From PHAA01 sp963665865 (GTDB taxonomy: Bacteria; Bacillota; Syntrophomonadia; Syntrophomonadales; Syntrophomonadaceae): 64,000 nucleotides of DNA. Under the pieces are notes generated by a model, which did not search any database, was not told where the DNA came from, and saw nothing but the letters and a program-made list of their open reading frames with translations. Shown here one piece after another: positions 8,609 to 16,449 of this stretch; position 1 is the first letter of the stretch, and each line of letters starts with the position of its first letter. The stretch is taken from NCBI GenBank assembly GCA_963665865.2, contig CAXXWF010000001.1, positions 3,596,001 to 3,660,000 of the forward strand. Reading direction: 5' to 3'. Both the position numbers and the translations under genes were made by a program.

Positions 8609-9055
8609 ATGAAAGATGAAAGAATTGAACAAGCAAAAAATAAAATAAGAAGTGAAATGGCAATCATAATATTTGTAGGCGTGATCGTATCATTTTTAGT
8701 AAAAACTTGGGTATTTAACATGGATTTGCAGGAATGTATTACGGAATATGTAATCATGATATTTTTCCCACTGTATCAGTTTATAAGAATGCCAATGATG
8801 AAGATAAGCATTTACAGTGAGCGTGGGAATAAGCAATCGGTAAAGAATCTGATTATAACAATTGCAATCTTAGTCGTTGCATCAGCAGTGTTTATTTTTC
8901 ATTCGATGACGGAGTCAGCAGTGTATGCCGGGCAAAACTCAGTCGCTAGCATATTAACATTTTTGGTATTATTTGTAGCAATCTTTTTCATTGCCAATAA
9001 GTATAATCACTACAGAGGCCATATGTACGAAAAAGAATATGATGACGATAAATAA
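8609..9055 (+). CDS. DUF6773-like small membrane protein
   Basis: A 148-residue integral membrane protein starting at ATG 8609 with GGGAGG upstream. Hydrophobic stretches lie at about residues 18-36, 47-60, 80-98 and 110-130, with a charged C-terminus (YEKEYDDDK). It follows the XRE gene as a two-gene operon. The pattern of small XRE plus four-helix membrane protein is common in Firmicutes and matches the DUF6773 family as I recall it; no biochemical function is known. It might modulate the regulator or respond to membrane stress, but nothing in the sequence shows this. Confidence 0.7.
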   Translation: MKDERIEQAKNKIRSEMAIIIFVGVIVSFLVKTWVFNMDLQECITEYVIMIFFPLYQFIRMPMMKISIYSERGNKQSVKNLIITIAILVVASAVFIFHSMTESAVYAGQNSVASILTFLVLFVAIFFIANKYNHYRGHMYEKEYDDDK

Positions 9056-9226
9056 AGCATAAATAGCAAAATGCTAAGTTGTATGAAAATAAGCTGCATC
9101 TGTAGTTATATCACCTCATCTTATTTAGTGACACACAAAGCAAGGGGAAACATCACGCACGATGGTGCATAACAACAATTAGGCACCATTGTTAAGCCAT
9201 CAAACTGAAAAGATAGTTAAAAGATA

Positions 9227-9268
9227 AAAGGGCGACAAGGTGAGTTTAATCACGTGTTGCCCTTTTTG
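9227..9268 (+). terminator. Terminator of the XRE/membrane-protein operon
   Basis: AAAAGGGCGACA pairs with TGTTGCCCTTTT around a loop of about 18 nt and is followed by a T-run. It lies 170 bp after the membrane-protein stop. Confidence 0.7.
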
Positions 9269-9510
9269 TACTCTTTCAGACATAGCTTTCAATGTTAGTC
9301 CTGCAATCGCCAATACTGATCCTGAATCGGAAGCTACATTAAGTCAATATAAAAATGAACATACTTTCATGCTCCAGATGGAATGAGTATTTTGTTTTCA
9401 TGGCATATGTGCGGTTCACCGGTGGTGATTATGAGGGGAAACATGCATAGAGAATTATCCCAATCAAGCCACACTCCGCCTCCACCATAATCTTATTGAT
9501 CTGTTTAACA

Positions 9511-9649
9511 AGATATATGATCTCTCCCATCATATATATTTACCACAGGATTTAGGTTCAAAGTAAGAAAGCCTCCTTGAAGAAGGGGCTTTCTTACTTT
9601 TCTGAACTACCTAAGCCATATAAGGGTTTCTGTCTACTTCAACTTACCC
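9511..9649. repeat. Two-hairpin dispersed repeat, copy 1
   Basis: A 139-bp element nearly identical to 17744-17881. It starts with the inverted repeat ATATATGAT / ATCATATAT. A conserved single-stranded stretch follows, then a long hairpin (9563-9597) GTAAGAAAGCC / GGCTTTCTTAC followed by TTT, then a conserved tail ending AACTTACC. The second stem differs from copy 2 by a compensated base pair. Confidence 0.8.
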
Positions 9650-9956
9650 AGTGGACTATTTGCAATATTAATTAAAGCTATATAAAGAGGTTTAATAGGT
9701 GAAAAGAGTTCCAGGATTAGTGTTGAAAGAGCTCTTATACTGATAAGGCCCTTAAAATCCCACTATGGCAACATCATGCGTTTGAACCCGGACTCAGGCC
9801 TCAACCCGCTGTCTTTGATGCCCGAGGATGGGTTGTTTAGCTTTTGGTCTGGTTCATAAATTAATAGATATCTTTTAATATCGCGGAAAGGGGTATCATT
9901 AGGTATGGGCCATCTCCACCATCCCAATGTAAAAAATTAACGTTGGATTTCGATTC

Positions 9957-10029
9957 GAGTAGCCGACGAGTAGCCGAAGTAGGCGACTCCATCCGAGAAT
10001 AGATGAAACTAACTGCAAAACACGGGGTA
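9957..10029. repeat. GTAGCC direct-repeat element
   Basis: Contains GTAGCC-N5-GTAGCCG and then a tail (GACTCCATC, GAGAATAGAT, AACTGCAAAACACGGG) closely matching the copy at 11754. It is a solo copy with no tRNA or terminator beside it. Confidence 0.6.
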
Positions 10030-10231
10030 TATTTGAACCGTATCCCGTCCAGTAGACAGTAACCCTTACTTGTTCAGCCATATCTTAGGCGGTATGACAT
10101 TCCTTTTGCCTTTGAAATCATTAGTAATATGTTAAGTAGTGGAGTAAAACAACTATACCGGCTCTAATAAATAAGCTAATAGTTGTTTAAGTGGATGATA
10201 GCCGTTAGCTTAACCAAACTACCAAAAAAGC

Positions 10232-10262
10232 TTGACTTGGAGTTAACTCCAGGTGCTATGTT
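10232..10262 (+). promoter_or_regulatory. MerR-type promoter/operator
   Basis: TTGACT, 19 bp, then TATGTT, with the palindrome TGGAGTTAACTCCA filling the spacer (10238-10251). An over-long 19-bp spacer centred on an operator dyad is the hallmark of promoters that MerR-family activators untwist. It lies directly upstream of the decayed merR gene and so probably served merR plus the reductase. Confidence 0.8.
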
Positions 10263-10286
10263 TTGTATATAAGGAGGTGACCCCGC

Positions 10287-10682
10287 ATGTTGATTGCAGA
10301 GGTAAGTAAGAAATATGACATAGCAGCAGATACGCTGCGTTATTATGAAAGGATTGGATTAATTCCACCGGTAAACAGGAACTCAAGCGGAAGAAGGGAT
10401 TACACAGAAGAAGACTGCAACTGGGTATATTTTATTAAATGTATGCGGAGCGCTGGTCTTTCCATTGAAGTCCTGGTAGAATACGTGACCATGTTCTAGA
10501 AGGGAGATTATACAATACAGGTGAGAAAAGAACTCTTGATCGAGCAGCGCAACCAGCTTGCTGAGAGAATTGAAGAAATGAAAAAGGTGCTGGAACGTTT
10601 GGACCAGAAGATTAAACGGATACGAAGATGGGTCATAAATTTCGAGAGCAAATTGAGAAATCAAGAAAAATGAATAATGAGT
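10287..10682 (+). pseudogene. MerR-family regulator, disrupted
   Basis: The N-terminal MerR helix-turn-helix is intact (AEVSKKYDIAADTLRYYERI, then GLIPP). After 70 codons an in-frame TAG stands at 10497 where related proteins carry a Gln in a line like TMFQKGDYT. Coding-like sequence continues (VRKELLIEQRNQLAERIEEM) into the coiled-coil dimer helix. Near 10620 the frame shifts: RY-EDG and GHKFREQIEKSRK lie in different frames, suggesting two single-base insertions. The homologous AdhR/YraB arrangement places such a regulator before an aldo/keto reductase or alcohol dehydrogenase, as here. The truncated 70-residue piece could still bind DNA but lacks the dimerisation helix. Confidence 0.75.
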
Positions 10683-10738
10683 CATAATATGTAAATTCCG
10701 CTATAAGGAATGATTTTAGATTTTGAGGAGGGTTTAAT

Positions 10739-11584
10739 TTGCGAAACGTTATTTTAAATAACGGCATTAAGATGCCGATACTAGGCTTTGGAGTCTATCA
10801 GATTACTGATCAAGATCAATGTGAACAATGTGTCTGTGATGCGATTGCTGCAGGGCATCGTTTGATTGATACGGCTGCCTCATATTTGAATGAAGAGGCA
10901 GTTGGCAAGGCAATCAAACGGAGCGGAATACTAAGAGAGGAACTATTTATTACTACAAAACTTTGGGTTCAGGATGCCGGTTATGAGAGAACGAAGAAAG
11001 CATTTGAGAAATCGCTTAAAAAGTTGCAACTAGATTATTTGGATTTATATTTAATTCATCAACCATTTGGCGACGTATATGGTTCCTGGCGGGCAATGGA
11101 GGAACTGTATCATGAGGGGAAAATTAGGGCAATCGGCCTTAGTAACTTCCAAATGGATCGTCTGGTAGACTTGATGATTCATAATGAAGTGGTTCCTGCC
11201 GTAAACCAGGTTGAAACGAATCCGTTCTGCCAGCAAATCGAAAGTGCCAAACTAATGAAAGAGAACGGTGTTCAAATCGAATCCTGGGCCCCCTTTGCTG
11301 AAGGAAGAAATAACATATTTCAGAATGAAGTATTAGTCTCACTGGCTGAAAAGTACGGAAAATCGGTTGCCCAGGTTATACTGCATTGGTTAATTCAAAG
11401 AGATGTGGTTGTGCTCCAAAAATCGGTTCATAAAGAGAGAATTATAGAAAATTTAAATATTTTTGATTTTGAAATAAGCCAGACAGACATGGAGATGATT
11501 GAAACATTAGACACGAAAAACAGCTCTTTCTTTTCCCATAACGATCCGGAAATCGTGAAATGGCTTGGTACCCGCCAAATCTAA
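10739..11584 (+). CDS. Aldo/keto reductase
   Basis: A 281-residue NADPH-dependent aldo/keto reductase of the AKR5 type (2,5-diketogluconate/methylglyoxal reductase-like). Start TTG 10739 with GAGGAGGG upstream. The catalytic tetrad is D44, Y49, K74 and H107, in LIDTAASY, TTKLW and YLIHQP. Length and the C-terminal cofactor segment (QKSVHKERIIENL) match the family. It lies 57 bp after the decayed merR gene and would originally have been co-regulated through the MerR promoter at 10232. It probably reduces reactive aldehydes. The exact substrate cannot be read from the sequence. Confidence 0.9.
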   Translation: MRNVILNNGIKMPILGFGVYQITDQDQCEQCVCDAIAAGHRLIDTAASYLNEEAVGKAIKRSGILREELFITTKLWVQDAGYERTKKAFEKSLKKLQLDYLDLYLIHQPFGDVYGSWRAMEELYHEGKIRAIGLSNFQMDRLVDLMIHNEVVPAVNQVETNPFCQQIESAKLMKENGVQIESWAPFAEGRNNIFQNEVLVSLAEKYGKSVAQVILHWLIQRDVVVLQKSVHKERIIENLNIFDFEISQTDMEMIETLDTKNSSFFSHNDPEIVKWLGTRQI

Positions 11585-11594
11585 AACGGGAAAT

Positions 11595-11693
11595 ACCCCA
11601 GAAGAATTAAGAGATATAGATTTAGCACTTTCGAAGATTACTATTGCCGGAGATCGCTATCCGGAGTCACTGGAAAAAAGAACCGGGCTTTAA
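11595..11693 (+). pseudogene. C-terminal stub of a second aldo/keto reductase
   Basis: An open stretch of about 32 codons ending in TAA reads TPEELRDIDLALSKI, then GDRYPESLEKRTGL. This matches the extreme C-terminus of the larger aldo/keto reductases (AKR13/aryl-alcohol type), not the neighbouring gene, which already has its own complete end. No upstream part remains. It is a relic of a deleted paralogue or of a recombination event. Confidence 0.6.
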
Positions 11694-11753
11694 GGTCTAA
11701 ATATCACATTTACCTCTAGCATCCATATATATGTAGATTATTAGGATGAGATT

Positions 11754-11825
11754 GAGTAGCACCAGGGTAGCCGAAATAGACGACTCCACCAGAGAATAGA
11801 TACAATTAGCTGCAAAACACGGGTA
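11754..11825. repeat. GTAGCC direct-repeat element
   Basis: Contains GTAGCA-N5-GTAGCCG, then AAATAGACGACTCCACC, GAGAATAGAT and TTAGCTGCAAAACACGGG, closely matching 9957-10029. The pair flanks the MerR/reductase locus, so it may bound a segment that moved or recombined. Confidence 0.6.
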
Positions 11826-11862
11826 CTGTTGACAGCTTCAAACTAGGAATAGAGGAGCATAA

Positions 11863-11913
11863 ATGGCAATTCCTGAAAATAGAAAACAGCTGCGAAAAGC
11901 AATTGCTTTATAA
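11863..11913 (+). pseudogene. Start of a ClbS/DfsB-like gene, truncated
   Basis: After a good ribosome site (GAGGAG) an ATG opens MAIPENRKQLRKAIAL and stops. ClbS/DfsB (DUF1706) proteins begin with a very similar MAIP-N-K-L-KAI line. The remaining gene is missing. The assignment rests on 16 residues, so it is tentative. Confidence 0.3.
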
Positions 11914-11974
11914 ATAAGTTTTAACAATAATCAGCCTATAGTAGCTGGTTTAGCTATCATAAAAGGGCAAATGG

Positions 11975-12886
11975 CTAAATTGAGGGTTCGTTGTTGCTAG
12001 CTCGTGAGAAATATTCCATTACGAATTTACTGAAATCACGAGCTGCCACTGACAAGTAATGCGACCTAACCCACGATAACCAAATTGTTCGCTGACAAGT
12101 AGGATTTTCAATATGTAATTTTACCAATGAGTCCGTATTAATGCTATCCCACCAATAGGCTGGAATGAAGGCATTGCCAAATCCGGCTTTTACCAGACTG
12201 CATATTACTTCAGGACTAGTGCTTTCAAATGCAATATTAGCAATATTGGGCGTAAATCCAGCTTCCTGACAAAAATCGTCTGTGATTTCCCGAAGCCCGT
12301 ACTCGGTTGTCTGGCGAATAAATGGCTCATCAGCAACTTCTTTAAGTTGAATACTTTTTCGACCGGCTAAACGATGTCCTGGTGGTAAAGCCAAGAAGAT
12401 TTCTTCATTTTTCAAGGGTTCACAAAGAATTCCTAACTGGTCAATAGGCAGAGTAGAAATACAGAGGTCGATTTCACCATTCATGAGTCGTTCTTGTACT
12501 TCAAGATGCTGTGTAACTTGAAGAAACCGAAAATTGACGTGGGGATGAAGCGTTAGATATTCCCTAAAGATGTGTGGTAATTGCGGTGAGGTTGTGGCGC
12601 CCACCGTAACACTACCACGTTCAAGCCCTGCCAAATCTTCCACCTCACGTTGTCCTTCCTCTAATTCGTTAAGGCTTCGTGCTACTCTTTTAAGAAAGGT
12701 TTTACCAAACTGATTAAGACGTATTCGTCTTCCTTGGCGTTCAAATAAAGGAACACCTACACTTGCTTCCAAACGTGCAAGTGTTTTGCTAAGAGAAGGT
12801 TGGGCAATATGTAGCTCTTCTGCTGCACGGGTTATATTTTCCAACTGAGCAACAACTTGAAAATATCTCAATTGGAGCAAGTCCAT
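11975..12886 (-). CDS. LysR-family transcriptional regulator
   Basis: A 303-residue LysR regulator with start ATG and GGAGGCGG upstream. The N-terminal winged helix-turn-helix (MDLLQLRYFQVVAQLENITR, then QPSLSKTLARLEASVGVPLF) is complete. The periplasmic-binding-protein-like effector domain follows from about residue 90 (VTVGATTSPQLPHIF onward). It is transcribed away from the UspA/MFS genes, the usual layout for a LysR regulator and its target. A TTATAA-N10-TTATAA dyad lies between them. Effector and target are not known; control of the adjacent uspA-MFS genes is the natural inference. Confidence 0.9.
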   Translation of the reverse strand: MDLLQLRYFQVVAQLENITRAAEELHIAQPSLSKTLARLEASVGVPLFERQGRRIRLNQFGKTFLKRVARSLNELEEGQREVEDLAGLERGSVTVGATTSPQLPHIFREYLTLHPHVNFRFLQVTQHLEVQERLMNGEIDLCISTLPIDQLGILCEPLKNEEIFLALPPGHRLAGRKSIQLKEVADEPFIRQTTEYGLREITDDFCQEAGFTPNIANIAFESTSPEVICSLVKAGFGNAFIPAYWWDSINTDSLVKLHIENPTCQRTIWLSWVRSHYLSVAARDFSKFVMEYFSRASNNEPSI

Positions 12887-12948
12887 AATATATCCGCCTC
12901 CTTGATAGCCTTGGAGCTATGATGATATGATTAATTATATATTTATAT

Positions 12949-12970
12949 TTATAAGCAATCAATGTTATAA
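12949..12970. promoter_or_regulatory. Candidate LysR operator
   Basis: TTATAA, 10 bp, TTATAA in the divergent LysR-uspA gap, an interrupted dyad close to the T-N11-A pattern that LysR proteins bind. The AT-rich context makes chance a real possibility. Confidence 0.4.
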
Positions 12971-13072
12971 ATGTAGAATAGGTTGTGTGAAAAACGCAGA
13001 AACAATTTAAAATACGCAGAGAAATGGTGATTATATCTGAAGATAAATATGAATGAAAGGCTGTGGAAAACA

Positions 13073-13501
13073 ATGTTGTGTTCTAAAATTTTGGTTGCCT
13101 ATGATGACTCAGAATTAGCCCAAAGATCACTTGAAAAGGCGCTGGAGATAGCCAAAACGGATCCGGTGATAGAAATTCAAGTCGTCCACGTAATTACGGT
13201 GCCCGAGATAGCTCGCTTTGAAATGGATAAATGTCAAGCCCTTGTGGACGCTATTTATCAGGCAGGTAAAGACATTATCGCGAAAGTGGAGTTAGACCTG
13301 TCTAAACTTCCCAACCACTCTCAAGCTTATTTGCTAGAGGGAAGATCACCTGCCTATGTTGTTTTAGCTCATGCCAAAGAACATAACTGTGATCTTATCA
13401 TTATGGGAAGCAGGGGATTAAGCGGTATAAGAGAGTTACTGGGGAGCGTCAGCCATACGATTGTGCAGCGTTCTCAAAATCCGGTCCTTATTATTAAATG
13501 A
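13073..13501 (+). CDS. Universal stress protein (UspA family)
   Basis: A 142-residue single-domain universal stress protein. I prefer ATG 13073, since AAAGG lies at usable spacing and homology begins at KILVAYDDSELA; ATG 13049 would add eight unmatched residues. The C-terminal ATP-binding line is present (MGSRGLSGIRELLGSVSHTI, the G-2X-G-9X-G-S/T pattern), so it is of the ATP-binding class. It is followed 43 bp later by an MFS transporter. UspA-like proteins often regulate adjacent transporters; that coupling is inferred. Confidence 0.9.
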   Translation: MLCSKILVAYDDSELAQRSLEKALEIAKTDPVIEIQVVHVITVPEIARFEMDKCQALVDAIYQAGKDIIAKVELDLSKLPNHSQAYLLEGRSPAYVVLAHAKEHNCDLIIMGSRGLSGIRELLGSVSHTIVQRSQNPVLIIK

Positions 13502-13544
13502 ATAACGACAATTTGGCACGTAAGAAAACTTTTAGAGAGATGGT

Positions 13545-14777
13545 ATGGAGTTGGAAAAATCAAGGTTATGGACTAGAAATTATATAATCATTGCTTTTGT
13601 AAACTTTTTAACTGCTTTAAACTTTTACTTATTAATGATAATTATTTCTGAATATGCAATGAATAGATTTGACTCGTCGCCGAGTCAAGCGGGCCTTTCC
13701 GCCAGTATATTCATCATTGGCGCACTTATCGCGCGTCCGTTCGCCGGAAAACGGATCGCGCGGATTGGCTATAAGAAGATGCTTTGTGTGGGTGGGATGG
13801 CAAGTTTAGGTATGACGTTGTTCTATTTCGGAGTTAACAGCGTTATCTTCCTATTTGTAGTCCGCTTTTTCCATGGCGCCGCATTTGGGATCGTCTCTAC
13901 GTCAGCGGCGACAATCGTTGCGGATATTGTACCTAAAGAAAGGAGCGGCGAAGGCATTGGCTATTACTCATTAAGCCAAACCCTCGCAACGGCCATCGGA
14001 CCCTTTATAGGTATGCTCCTTAGCCAGCAGGGCAGTTACAGCATGATTTTTGCTGCCTGTGCAATTGTCTCGGTAATCTGCCTGGTGATGGCGCCATTTT
14101 TATCTTTGCGTAAAATGGAATTCACACAAGAACAGATGAAGGAAATGCAGGGGTTCAAGTTCAGTAACTATGTTGAAACCGGGGTCATTCCGATTTCAAT
14201 CGTTTGTTCAATTATTTATTTATGTTATTCAAGTATCATTTCTTTCCTTAGCGTGTATGCGAAAGAAATTCATTTGGTGGAAGCGGCCAGCTTCTTTTTT
14301 ATTGTATTTGCCGTGGTAGTCTTAATTTCGAGACCAGCTGTGGGGCGGTTGTTTGACTGGAAAGGCGAAAATTCGATCATGTACCTGGCAATTCTGATAT
14401 TTGCAATAGGGATGTTCCTGTTTAGCCACAGTTATCACAGTTATGCGCTTTTATTGGCCGCGGCTTTGATCGGCCTTGGATTCGGGGCTATACAGTCAAG
14501 CACCCAGGCCATTGCCGTCAAAATAACTCCGCAGCATCGACTGGGGCTGGCGAATTCAACCTATTTCATGTTTTCAGACATAGGGATGGGAAGCGGCCCT
14601 CTGCTGGTCGGATTTATTATTCCTTTCATTGGGTACAGAGGGATGTATACGGTTGTGTCAATTATTGGGCTGGCATGCCTGTTGTTATATTACTTAGTGC
14701 ATGGAAGAACAGCAAAAGTTGGGGAACATGTCATTATGAAGAGCGAGCCCTTAATGATAGAGCATGGCGAACATTGA
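13545..14777 (+). CDS. MFS transporter
   Basis: A 410-residue, 12-helix major facilitator. Family signs are the helix 2-3 loop (RPFAGKRIARIGYKKML) and the repeated loop in the second half (SRPAVGRLFDWKG). The sequence most resembles drug or metabolite exporters of the YfcJ/YhhS-like group, with an N-terminal line TALNFYLLMIIISEYA. It is probably co-transcribed with the UspA gene and divergent from the LysR gene. The substrate is unknown. The end (14777) is followed by about 100 bp and then the MpsC-like gene. Confidence 0.88.
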   Translation: MELEKSRLWTRNYIIIAFVNFLTALNFYLLMIIISEYAMNRFDSSPSQAGLSASIFIIGALIARPFAGKRIARIGYKKMLCVGGMASLGMTLFYFGVNSVIFLFVVRFFHGAAFGIVSTSAATIVADIVPKERSGEGIGYYSLSQTLATAIGPFIGMLLSQQGSYSMIFAACAIVSVICLVMAPFLSLRKMEFTQEQMKEMQGFKFSNYVETGVIPISIVCSIIYLCYSSIISFLSVYAKEIHLVEAASFFFIVFAVVVLISRPAVGRLFDWKGENSIMYLAILIFAIGMFLFSHSYHSYALLLAAALIGLGFGAIQSSTQAIAVKITPQHRLGLANSTYFMFSDIGMGSGPLLVGFIIPFIGYRGMYTVVSIIGLACLLLYYLVHGRTAKVGEHVIMKSEPLMIEHGEH

Positions 14778-14880
14778 AAGAAGTTATTATCCTGCTGTTG
14801 ATTACCATTTCATTACAAGTGACCGCGGTTGTATGGTATACTGACCGTAGCTTTTTAGGGAAAATAGCAATGTACCTAAG

Positions 14881-15267
14881 TTGCATGAAAATAACAGGGA
14901 GATGGCACAATTGTTCTCGGACCAAGAGCGCCGGAAATTACAACACCAAATTAAAACTTATATGATTCAGTATTTCAAAAGAATTTTAGGTAGGGGAGTT
15001 GATGATGTAAAAATTTTCATCTTCGAAGATATGCTAATAATGCGGCTTACAGGATTTTTAACCGAACCTGAAAAATATATAATGAATACTCCCAATGGAA
15101 AGGATATAGTCAGAATGTCGCGCAGGCAGGTGGGTGACCAACATATTATTGACAATATACCATATTTTGAGGAAACGCTGCAGGCAAATGTCATTTGCCA
15201 GAGTTATGATATAGACCCTGAAAATGATTTTGCTGGTCACTTGATTGTTTTCGATCATGTGCTATAA
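14881..15267 (+). CDS. DUF2294/MpsC-family protein
   Basis: About 128 residues when read from TTG 14881; ATG 14902 is an alternative with no good spacing. It belongs to the DUF2294 family, now labelled MpsC-like. Recognisable stretches are YFKRILGRGVDDVKIFIFED, MLIMRLTGFLTEPEK and VRMSRRQV. Members are small cytosolic proteins sometimes linked to sodium or bicarbonate-dependent membrane potential generation; the mechanism is not established. It ends the uspA-MFS cluster. A large hairpin follows at 15329. Confidence 0.7.
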   Translation: MHENNREMAQLFSDQERRKLQHQIKTYMIQYFKRILGRGVDDVKIFIFEDMLIMRLTGFLTEPEKYIMNTPNGKDIVRMSRRQVGDQHIIDNIPYFEETLQANVICQSYDIDPENDFAGHLIVFDHVL

Positions 15268-15328
15268 TAACAAATGAAAAAATAAAATACTCCGGTTGTT
15301 CATGAGGAAACATAATATAAGTGTGGCT

Positions 15329-15393
15329 TCAGAAAGACCAACGTTTTTATGACAGGATGGCATTACTGTTTTAAAAACGTCGGTCTTTCTTTT
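15329..15393 (+). terminator. Long hairpin terminator upstream of the SDR gene
   Basis: AGAAAGACCAACGTTTTT pairs with AAAAACGTCGGTCTTTCT around a loop of about 25 nt, then seven T residues. It ends the MpsC-like transcript or attenuates the SDR transcript. A related hairpin stands before the next dehydrogenase at 16312. Confidence 0.75.
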
Positions 15394-15507
15394 TTTGTTT
15401 CGGGTGAAAACTTTTCCAATGGAGGTGATGAGGCTTTTAGGAGATTCTTTGCGGTAGCGACAACTATTATTTAAAGTACTAAATTGAACCTGATGGGAGG
15501 AATAATT

Positions 15508-16254
15508 ATGATGAATTTAGAAGGTAAAGTAGCAATCGTAACCGGTGCTGCTTCTGGTATTGGATTAGCGACAGCAAAAGCATTGGCTGACAAGGGTGTA
15601 AAAGTTGTACTATCTGACTATAACGAAGCAGCAGGGAAAACCGAGACAGAGGAATTAAAAAGAATAGGTGCAGATGTTATATTTATAGCCGCTAATGTTG
15701 CGGTGGAAAAATCAGTTCAAAACCTTGTAACGGAAACCATAAAAAATTATGGAAAATTAGACATAATGGTAAATAATGCCGGGATTGCAATTGTTAAATC
15801 AACCGAGGAACTAACTTTTGAGGAATACAAAAATGTTATTTCTATTAATCAAGATGGCATGTTCTTAGGATCAAAATATGCGATTAAGGAGATGCTTAAA
15901 ACCGGTGGTGGTTCAATTGTAAATCTCGCTTCTGTTTTAGGTCTGGTTGGACAGGCTGGAGCGCTTGCTTACAATGCTAGTAAAGGCGCCGTAACTATTT
16001 TTTCAAAATCATTGGCCGCTGAATATGCGACTAGAAACATCCGAGTAAACACGGTTCATCCTGGTTACGTAGATACGGGAATGGTTAACCCTACAGCTCT
16101 GGGTGACGTAATGTATAATGGCCTGGTTGCACTGCATCCGATTGGCAGGCTGGGCAGACCAGATGAAATTGCCCACGGGATAGTTTTCTTATGTGAAAAT
16201 GAGTTTGTTACCGGTTCTTCTTTAGTCATTGATGGTGGCTATACGGCGGTGTAG
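15508..16254 (+). CDS. Short-chain dehydrogenase/reductase
   Basis: A 248-residue classical SDR. The start is ATG 15508 with GGGAGG at ideal spacing (the next codon is also ATG). The cofactor loop TGAASGIG is at residues 12-19, D37 ends strand 2 (suggesting NAD over NADP), NNAG is at 89-92, and the catalytic S142, Y155 and K159 are all present. The C-terminus VIDGGYTAV is typical of the FabG/glucose dehydrogenase/hydroxysteroid dehydrogenase-like group. It sits before a zinc alcohol dehydrogenase with a similar leader hairpin, so both may act on related alcohols. The substrate is unknown. Confidence 0.9.
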   Translation: MMNLEGKVAIVTGAASGIGLATAKALADKGVKVVLSDYNEAAGKTETEELKRIGADVIFIAANVAVEKSVQNLVTETIKNYGKLDIMVNNAGIAIVKSTEELTFEEYKNVISINQDGMFLGSKYAIKEMLKTGGGSIVNLASVLGLVGQAGALAYNASKGAVTIFSKSLAAEYATRNIRVNTVHPGYVDTGMVNPTALGDVMYNGLVALHPIGRLGRPDEIAHGIVFLCENEFVTGSSLVIDGGYTAV

Positions 16255-16311
16255 ACGTCTCATACTGAAAGTCTGCTAATAAGGTAGTTCGTGAAGAAAC
16301 CTGAGGGGAGC

Positions 16312-16374
16312 TTTAGAAAGACCAACGTTTTAACTGATGTAACTCAGTTTAAAATGTTGGTCTTATTGTTTTTA
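16312..16374 (+). terminator. Long hairpin terminator between SDR and alcohol dehydrogenase
   Basis: AAGACCAACGTTTTA-ACTGA pairs with TCAGT-TTAAAATGTTGGTCTT, then TTGTTTTT. The 16-base left arm AGAAAGACCAACGTTT also occurs in the hairpin at 15329, and both are followed by a partly conserved leader with a CAGCGACAA/TAGCGACAA-like end before the gene. Confidence 0.7.
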
Positions 16375-16449
16375 GAAGGTTGAAGGGATGTTGTTTTCTA
16401 GGTGTTTTTGCAGCGACAAAGAAAAAAACAGTATAGAGGAGGATTTGAA

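Larger units (their letters stand above)
9056..10231. other. Accessory intergenic zone with repeats, no intact gene
   Basis: About 1.2 kb without a credible gene. It holds the terminator at 9227, a two-hairpin repeat at 9511-9649 and a GTAGCC element at 9957-10029. The stretch 9290-9480 has short coding-like frames broken by stops, but I could not assign a family. Confidence 0.5.

Noticed and set aside
9899..10081. A 60-residue minus frame ending near the GTAGCC copy
   Set aside because: It is a translation of the repeat itself, with no ribosome site.
10497..10499. The TAG in the MerR gene as a pyrrolysine or programmed read-through codon
   Set aside because: Two further single-base shifts downstream point to simple decay.
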